Assembly: GCF_009905375.1 (NCBI RefSeq)
Contig: NC_133648.1
Coordinates: forward strand, 23,925,884-23,989,883
Direction of reading: 5' to 3'
Source of the DNA: Apium graveolens
Taxonomy: Eukaryota; Streptophyta; Magnoliopsida; Apiales; Apiaceae
Length of the DNA: 64,000 bases
The position numbers and the translations under genes were made by a program. Shown piece after piece: positions 56,482-64,000 of the stretch. Position 1 is the first letter of the stretch. The number at the start of each line of letters is the position of its first letter. The notes below the pieces were generated by a model. The model made no database searches. It was not told where the DNA came from and saw only the letters and a program-made list of their open reading frames with translations.

Positions 56482-58168
56482 TCTATACTATTATATTAAA
56501 GATGAAATCATGAAAGTTTGGTGGATAGTAGTTTTGGTCACCATAATTATAATAATATTTAAAATAAAACACTCTCATAAATAGATAAATATTCATAAAA
56601 TAATTATAATATGACTAATAGTTTTTGTTAAAATAAAATAAAATATAAAATTCACCCTGCTGGACTAAACAAAATTATACTATTGATCCAATTTTAAATA
56701 AAAAATTAAAAAAATTACATATAGTTAGTTGGATTTAAAGAATCGGGCTAAAATTAAATAATAAATATTATTGTTCCCGCTAAAAATATTATATTATTGG
56801 ACCGGACTATAACAAAAGAAAATTTTTGGGGTCGATATAATGTCATAAAACTAAACCAAAATAATACATATTATCCATCCGGTCTAAAATAAAATAATAA
56901 TCACCCCGGACTAAAATAAAATTAAACAAAATAGTAAGTATAATTATAAACATTGTACACACAAGTAAACTATCAAACTTTAGTATTTTTACTATAAGGG
57001 TCGGATCCTTCTTGTCCCACTCTTCTAAACTTATATTATACATACTAATGAATTAGATACATGTTAATTTTTTTTTAATTTTTTTTATCGTAGGTAACCT
57101 GCAGCCACTACCCTTAATATAATAATTATCTTTAATTTGAATTTAATTTTAGCGTAAATCGATAATATACATTATTTTTTTTAGCCACATGCCCTTTATC
57201 TACCAAATCCAGATAATTACATCTAACTTTTTTTAATTTTATTTTAGCTTGGTGAATATTATTATGTTTTAAATCGAATAAATAATATATTTTATTTTGT
57301 TTTAGCATATTGGCATTATATCGATCAACGAATTACCTTTCAAATTTTGATTTTGTTTCTAATCCGATTCAGCATTAAAGATGAAATAATGAAAGTTTGG
57401 TTGGTAGTTCGTCTGGTCACCGTAATTATAGTATTATTTAAAATAAAATACTTTCATAAATAGATAAATATTCATAACATAATTATAATATATTTTCGTT
57501 AAAAGAAAAATAATATATAAATTTCTGCCGATCGGGCTAAACAAAATTATACTATTGATCTGATTTTAAATAATTTTTTTAAAAAAAAACTACATACATT
57601 TAGTTGTATTTGAAGAATCGGGTTAAAATCAAATAATAAATATTATTGATCCCGCTAAGAATATTATATTAATGAAACAAATTATAACAAAATAAAAATT
57701 TGAAAGGAAATTTGTGGTGTCGATATTATGTTATCAAACTAAAATAAAATAATACATATTATCCATTCGGTCTAAAATAAAATAATAATCATCCAAGGCT
57801 AAAATAAAATTAAACAAAATAGTAAGTATAATTAGCTGGATTTGGTTGATATAACGGGCCTCAAGCTAACATAAATTTTTTGTCATTGACACATAAAATT
57901 TTACCATTGATTCGGGTTTAAACATATTAAACTAATATAAATTTGAATATAGTTAGTTGTGGCTCTAAAAAAAATATATAGTTGAATTTGGTCAGTTCAC
58001 GGACTAATAACAATTCGTATATTATTGATCTTAGCTAAAATTTACCTTTTAATTAAATATAGTAATCTTTCGTAAACACACCTATAAATAACAATAAAAA
58101 TATAAATTTCAATCATTACATTTTTTTTAAACTGTAGTATCACTTAGTTATACACCTATATGTATATT
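56482..58168 (+). mobile_element. Helitron-like element, 5' end, with internal direct duplication
   Basis: It starts TCTATACTATTATATTAAAG directly after A at 56481, a classic plant Helitron 5' end. The partner copy at about 40055 continues uninterrupted as ttatttatata, so this is an insertion point between A and T. The 3' CTAG end was not found in the window and may lie beyond the gypsy element. Inside, about 56495-56940 is repeated at 57378-57830 (gatgaaat-atgaaagtttgg, aaataatacatattatcca), offset about 880 bases. No protein-coding content. Confidence 0.65.
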
Positions 58169-61100
58169 TGTGGCGCCCTAAAATCCGGGGTCAGGGATCT
58201 CGGAGGCCACGCCATCTCAATCACTATAAACCACATACATCGCATCACAATATATAAATACTCACACTTAATGACCTTACACTTATCACACACACACTTA
58301 CAGGTTATTGTCTTGGAAACGAGCCATTCATTACTAGAGTAAATCAAACCACAGAGTGATAATTAGTACAACCCAAAAGTAATTAAGTCTTATCGGGGAA
58401 TAACCTTTAAGTAAGGCTAGTCCGTCGGCCAAATATACGTTGCTTATTTATTACCTTATATAAGTCATACTTATAAATAATCCGAACTAAAAATAACTGA
58501 AAACCAATTCAGCTTATTCGGTCTACCTGTGGTACAACACCAAACAACCTACGAAATAGCTGGCCATTTCGTACCCGTTTCCTGGATGTGTGTCTCATGA
58601 TAGGTATCTTGATTCAGTGTTGTGTTGTATCAATTTAAGAAAACAAGTGTGAGCTATAATGCCCAGCATAATAATGTACAGTATGAAATGACTATATGAT
58701 AAACTCAAGTAAAAACATTATATATGATATTTATATCTTATTCAAAAATAGTTTTCAGTGGTGATACACACCTTCTTTTGAAAATAATTCTTTAGGGGAT
58801 TTATTATCATGCAAATACCTTAATGGTAAACCCAGCACCTAGGCTTGGGTTACGGTATTGCATCACAATTCCAATTGGAAGAATATGACATTCACTGGAG
58901 CCACCGCATACGATGATCAGTCGTACTACGGAATAGTAATATTTTCTACATGTAGATGGAAGATTCCCTTTTTATTATTGGTTATCACTCTGGCCACATT
59001 CGGGCCTTTCTGTGTCCATCCCTCTCAGGTACACACTTTGCGTCTATCCCTCTCAAGACACGGTTTTGCGCTCATCCCTCTCAAGTACGCATACTCCACA
59101 TGTTTATCAATATATAAGATACCTTCTCATGTGGTAGTAAATTGGTAGTCTCCCCAGTCCACGAAGTACTAAAGTCTACCCCTCCTTGTCCTTGTAAGAA
59201 TCTCATCATATATCTGCAACTTATATTGTTCCCCAAGCATATTGCTTGTTGATAGGTACACCTGTTTATGTACGTATATATATGTACTTCCGAGAATTTT
59301 CAGAGGAACTACAAAGATGTGCGCCAAATTTTACGAATTTTTTTTTAATACAATTCGTTGACTGTTGTCAACATATTTGTTATATAAGGGGGAGTTTCTT
59401 TTGAAACTATAATCAAAATATTTAAAATAAGTCGAGATAATATTCTCCGACGATCTGAAATTATTCGAATGATTTTCCGAGAATCAGAAAGTTTTTTGAA
59501 TCAGGTTCTATAATTTTTAAATCATAATTAAAAAATTAAATGAATAAATAATTAAATATTAATCGTTAAATAATTAAACCTCGAATAATTAAACTTTTTA
59601 AAAGAATATTTGAAATAATATTCCTCAACTAATTTATGTTTAAATAATTTAATAATCTTTAATATTTAATCGAGTTTGAAATAAATATTCACTGGAGAAT
59701 ACTTCTTCATAAATATTGAATAGTAGATAAATATTTCTTGTTCGAACGATAAAGTATAGTTGAGGGAATACGATTTTTGGAAATCGTTTTAATAAAAGTT
59801 CGAGGTGTTTCATATTTTGTAAGTGGACGTTGAGTCCTTTTAAAACATACTACTATGGACTTTTAATCGTCCTATAATATCACCGGGATGATCATCGGGT
59901 TTTTATCTTAAAATCCCGACCGACTCTCGGTCTTATACTTATACGTCACGCTTAAATCGGAATTAAACATTTTACGATACATACTTATCGTACAACATCG
60001 CTACATTATGCGAAAAATTCAATTATTACGTATCATAGCAAACATGGTATTTATGCAATGATAATAAAACAATTATTTCACAACACAACAGTAAATGGAG
60101 TTGAGTCCGTAAACTTACCTGGGTATCTCGAGGTGAAGGATGCTCTAGGTTCTGCTCGAAAATCTATAATCATAAACAAAATTCGTTTCCTTAGGTCCCG
60201 TGCTAATCTACGGTGACTCGCACTCATGCACTACTTATTATACACCCTCTCAACTTATATTACCCTTGTTATCTCTTTAAGTCCTTATTCACATTATGGT
60301 CGCTTCCTTTCCCGGGGTACCTTAAGTCCGTTTTCATTTTCATCATTGGCTCCGCTTATGGATTCTACGGTTTTCTAATTACGCGGTCTCGGCTCCGGTA
60401 TTTTTATAAAATTGAAAAATCATTATTTTCTCTTGAAATTTTTATGACGGTTATAAAACTCAATTTACTAATCTCTATAAAAATTTCATGATTTATAAAT
60501 ATTTTTAAGTCGATCCTTTTTATTTTCAAAGTTTATAATTCGTAGCAGTTTTTGTCGCGTAAATCACTTTTAGTAAAACGGCCATAACTTTTGATCCGTA
60601 AATCAGAATCACGCGATTCAAGTGCCTAAACGATCCTTATAACATTGTATATCATAATCAAGGGTTATTTTTAAAGAAACTATAGTTTACATCTTCGGGA
60701 CTTTCTGCAGAAACTTAAAGTTACGTTTTGTTCATTTTAACGAGATTACGGTTACGATCGGAGTTTCGTTTATGCCTTAATTCTTTATACTACCACCAAC
60801 AATCAACATAATATCATCACCACACTAAGTCCTCTCAAGAACATCATGTTTTTGAGGCAGCAACAATCAACCTTAAATCTACTTTGCTAAACATCAAGAT
60901 TACAACAATACTTCCACCAAAACTAGGTTTACAACTATGTTCTAAAAATATCATGAACTTAAATCTTAAATAAGTTTGGGTTAAAGATTTATACCTTTCT
61001 CGAGAGCTTGAGATGTGTTATTGATGATGGTGAAGTCTTGGGAGTGCCTAGTATGGTTTTTGGAACCTAAAACAACCATTAAAATCAAGAAACCAAAGAA

Positions 61101-61987
61101 GAGTTACTATTCACACTATTCATTATCATCTTTGTTGAATTTATTTTACCCATCAAACCTTTATAAAAAGAGCTCAAAGATTTATCTGACCTTAGTTTGG
61201 TTGGTATAAAGCTTGAGAATTAATGGAAGGATATATCCATGGCTAGAGCTTGAAGATTTGAAATTGATTTCTTCTTCTTTTTGGAAGAAGCCGAATGGAG
61301 AGTTTAGGGAGAGAGAGTGTGTGTTTTTGTGTTGCTTCTTGGGAGCTTCTTGAAAATAATGCTTGTGATATATTTTATTTGATTGTTATTCTCTATTTTA
61401 GATCCTAGGATTTTATTCTTGTTGCCTAATCCTTGGACAAATACTAGCTAGCCTTTGTAGTTTACAAGCTAAGCTAATTAGCTTAGCCCCTTTAGCTTAC
61501 TATTTGCTAGCCCTTGGTTGATCATCATATATCTTAGCTCACTATTTGATAAAGTAACCATGCTTACTTTTCTACCATGGTTAGTTAGTGCATTACATTT
61601 ATTTAATCATTTACGCGTTCGCTCGGTCGCTTAAACGTTTTTGTAATAATTTCTCGTAAACGGTTCGCGACATAAATCATTTCATATTTATTCCTTATGT
61701 TTTGAATTATAATACTTGGCCATAAATCCGTAGGGTTTTAAATTCGTAATTATATTGTGATTCCCGTAATCCTCGATGATTCATAAATATGGTCGTTTTT
61801 CAAAGTACGTTTTCTTCGAAAACTAATAGCGTTTATATACACTCATTTGGTACGCATAATTATAATATCAACTCCGAAACTCATTTTCTCATGCACAACA
61901 TTGTGTGGGCCAAAAACGTTTTCCCGTCAGTCAGGGTTACTATTCATTAAATATTTTTACAATGTCTTAAAAATTTGATTTATTACA
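58169..61987 (-). repeat. 3' LTR of a chromodomain gypsy element (3.8 kb)
   Basis: Read on the minus strand it starts TGTAATAAATC at 61987 and ends CCCGGATTTTAGGGCGCCACA at 58169. It adjoins the polypurine tract and coding region at 61988 and up. The ends match the solo LTR at 15000-19271. A small tandem array 'catccctctcaagtacgca' (three units, about 59010-59100) parallels the 'ctcagtgggagtccat' array of the solo LTR in the other orientation. No target duplication can be checked because the 5' LTR is outside the window. Confidence 0.87.
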
Positions 61988-62002
61988 GTCTTCCCCTCTA
62001 AC
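61988..62002 (-). other. Polypurine tract of the gypsy element
   Basis: On the minus strand gttagaggggaagac lies directly before the LTR start TGTAATAA, the expected plus-strand primer. Confidence 0.85.
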
Positions 62003-63364
62003 AAGGATTCCGTCCCGGAATCAATTAGAAAATAAGTGGGGATATCTATTCCTCATTGCGTCTTCAAGTTCCTAAGTTAACTCTTAGACATTTTGATTGC
62101 TCCACAAGATTCTAACCAGCTTCACAGTCTTGTTCCTCAGCACTTGTTCTTTTTGGTCCATTATCCTTACTGGCTGATCAATATAGGTCAGGTCTGGTTG
62201 TAAATCTACCTGCTCATATTCTATTACATGTCGCACATCTGCATGGTACTTTCTTAACATGGACACGTGGAACACTTTGTGCACTTGTTGCAGATTAGGA
62301 GGCAAGGCGAGCTCGTAAGCTAGAGGTCCTATTCTCCTTAAAATTTAAAAGGGGCCTATGAATCTGGGACTCAGCTTCCCTTTCTTTCCAAATCTCATTA
62401 CTCCTTTCCACGGAGATACCTTCAACAGCACTGAATCCCCTACTTCATACACTCTATCTTTTTTGGTCTGGTCAGCGTACTTCTTTTGTCTGTCTTGAGT
62501 TGCTACCAGTCTCTTCCTGTTGAGTTCCACCATTTATCTGGTTTACTGGACTAACTCGGGTCCTATTATCTTGTGTTCTCCAACTTCATCCCAAAATAGG
62601 GGAGAGCGACATCTCCTTCCGTAAAGAACTTTATACGGAGGCATTCCTATGCTAGCGTGATAGCTATTGTTGTAAGCAAATTCGATCAGGGGTAACTGGT
62701 CATTCCAATTTCTTTTAAAGTCGATGGCAGACACTCGTAGCATATCTTCTAGGGTCTGAATAGTCCTTTCGCTTTGCCCATCAGTCTGGGGGTGGTAAGC
62801 GGTACTCATGTTTAGTCTGGTGCCTACACATTCTTGGAAGCTTCTCCAAAATCGGGAATTAACGTGTGGATCTCGATCTGACACTATAACTACAGGAACG
62901 CCGTGTTTCACTACAATTTCCTTCAAGTAAATATCCACCAACTTTTCTATGGTGTACCTTTCATTGATTGGTAGGAAGTGTGCGGACTTGGTCAGTCTAT
63001 CTATGATAACCCATATGGCGTCGTGATTGGTCTTTGTCCTTGGTAGGCCTGTCACAAAATCCATGGCTATATGCTCCCATTTCCATTCCGGAATTTCCAG
63101 GGGCCGTAATAGTCCACTAGGTCGCTGGTGTTCAGCCTTCACTCTATGGCACGTCAAGCACTTGCTGACCCACTCTGCTACTTCTCTCTTCATGTTAGGC
63201 CACCAATAATATTCCTTAAGGTCACGGTACATCTTCGTACTTCCTGGGTGGATTGAATATCTGGAGTTGTGCCCTTCGTGCAGCAGCTCGTCATTTAACT
63301 TTGCACATTTGAAATCCAAATTTGGGACGCATACCTCATAATCCCTTTCTCTTCCTTCTCGCAT
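62003..63364 (-). pseudogene. Gypsy integrase with C-terminal chromodomain
   Basis: From 63364 downward: an HHCC zinc-binding region (HEGHNSRYSIHPG, WVSKCLTCHRVKAEH), then the integrase core with catalytic D in AMDFVTGLPRT, D in VSDRDPHV and E in DGQSERTIQT. After it come a GPY/F-type module (KLSPRFIGPF) and a chromodomain-like C-terminus (LPPNLQQVHKVFHVSMLRKY, QVLRNKTVKLVRILW). It ends in ELEDAMRNRYPHLF near 62020, the usual end of Tekay/del-type chromoviruses. Stops occur near 62344 and 62536 and in two tryptophan-type positions near 62070-62085. It is dead, but recently so. The chromodomain would direct insertion to heterochromatin. Confidence 0.92.
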
Positions 63365-64000
63365 CTCACTTCCTCACCAGTCAATGTTCCTCTTTCTTCA
63401 CTCATCTTCTTTTCCTGACATACTCATATCTTTTCCGTCAGTTCCGGCACTAGCTTAACCTCAAATAATCCTTCTGTCCCTTTACCGGTCACTCTATTTC
63501 CATTTTCTCAAATTCTTTAATTAATTCCTCAGATGTCGTTATCATTTTGAGTCTTTCCTTCCTACTAAGGGCGTCAGCCACCACATTGGCTTTATCCGGG
63601 TGATACAAAATTTCACAATCGTAGTCCTTAATCAACTCTAACCACCTCCTCTGTCTCATGTTCAGTTCTTTCTGAGTAAAAATATATTTGAGGCTCTTAT
63701 GGTCTGTGTAAATCTCGCATTTCTCACCGTATAGGTAGTGTCTCCAAATTTTCAGGGCAAACACTATGGCTGCTAATTCTAGATCAAGCGTCGGGTATCT
63801 GCTCTCATACTCCTTCAATTGTCGAGAGGCATACGCTATAACTTTTCCGTGCTGTATAAGCACACATCCTAATCCTTTATGCGATATGTCACTGTATATC
63901 ACAAACTCACCCTTTCCATCGGGAAGAGCGAGCACTAGTGCTGACACCAGTCTCCTTTTCAGTTCCTGAAAGCTTTCCTCACATTTCTCTGTTCATACAA
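63365..64000 (-). pseudogene. Gypsy RNase H and end of reverse transcriptase (runs off the window)
   Basis: The RNase H domain (63947 to about 63560) shows [41 protein letters not shown] and [10 protein letters not shown], supplying the usual acidic residues. Upstream, the end of RT ([12 protein letters not shown], about 63985) is in frame but preceded by TGA where TGG is expected (VWTEK block). Between RNase H and integrase, 63365-63488 carries stops and shifts, so the polyprotein is broken. Order RT, RNase H, integrase is diagnostic of Ty3/gypsy. Confidence 0.92.

Noticed and set aside
58156..58347. Paired 60-63 codon ORFs on both strands at the gypsy LTR end
   Set aside because: They overlap each other across the LTR boundary and match no family.

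Overview
This is a stretch of plant nuclear DNA, very probably from a eudicot. It is AT-rich and packed with nested transposable elements: Ty1/copia and Ty3/gypsy retrotransposons with plant initiator-tRNA-Met primer sites, CACTA, hAT, Mutator-like and Stowaway DNA transposons, and Helitrons. Broken fragments of plant genes with GT-AG introns lie among them. The species cannot be told from the sequence alone. No bacterial-type operons, CRISPR arrays or confident tRNA/rRNA genes were found.

Layout. 1-10360: repeat-rich DNA with a 973-bp Mutator-like element (9-bp target duplication), a SINE-like element, a 4.2-kb CACTA transposon (3537-7747, 3-bp target duplication) and a hAT-type MITE (8365-8873). 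The CACTA element carries three in-phase exons of a MATE/DETOXIFICATION transporter gene and two copies of a wax-synthase 5' fragment. 10361-27355: a Helitron whose empty site survives near 49300. It contains a SIRE-like copia element with an envelope-like region (11208-26580), and that element is itself split by a 4.27-kb solo LTR of a gypsy element (15000-19271).

27356-40050 and 48790-56481 are two copies of an old segmental duplication, about 15.28 kb apart over their shared core. Each carries, in the same order, an RNA pseudouridine synthase pseudogene (+), a cyclin-B fragment (-) and a small unknown gene (-). Copy 1 was later hit by a hAT MITE, then by a second CACTA inside that MITE holding an array of about 175-bp repeats, then by a 3.07-kb tandem duplication. 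A TA-flanked MITE and a deletion of about 1.15 kb also distinguish it. Copy 2 is the cleaner copy and keeps the only complete, possibly live, ordinary gene seen here: a 178-codon ORF at 54452-54988 with a TATA box.

40248-42223 holds a Stowaway MITE abutting a rearranged Mutator-like element. 42667-47280 is a young copia element on the minus strand. 48205-48559 is a COP9 signalosome subunit 1 fragment. 56482 onward starts like a Helitron, and 58169-64000 is the 3' part of a chromodomain-type gypsy element on the minus strand whose LTR belongs to the same family as the solo LTR at 15000.

Almost all coding sequence is retrotransposon or pseudogene. The main value of the window is the exact order of nested insertions, read from target duplications and from empty sites kept in the partner copy, and the host exons captured by a CACTA transposon.
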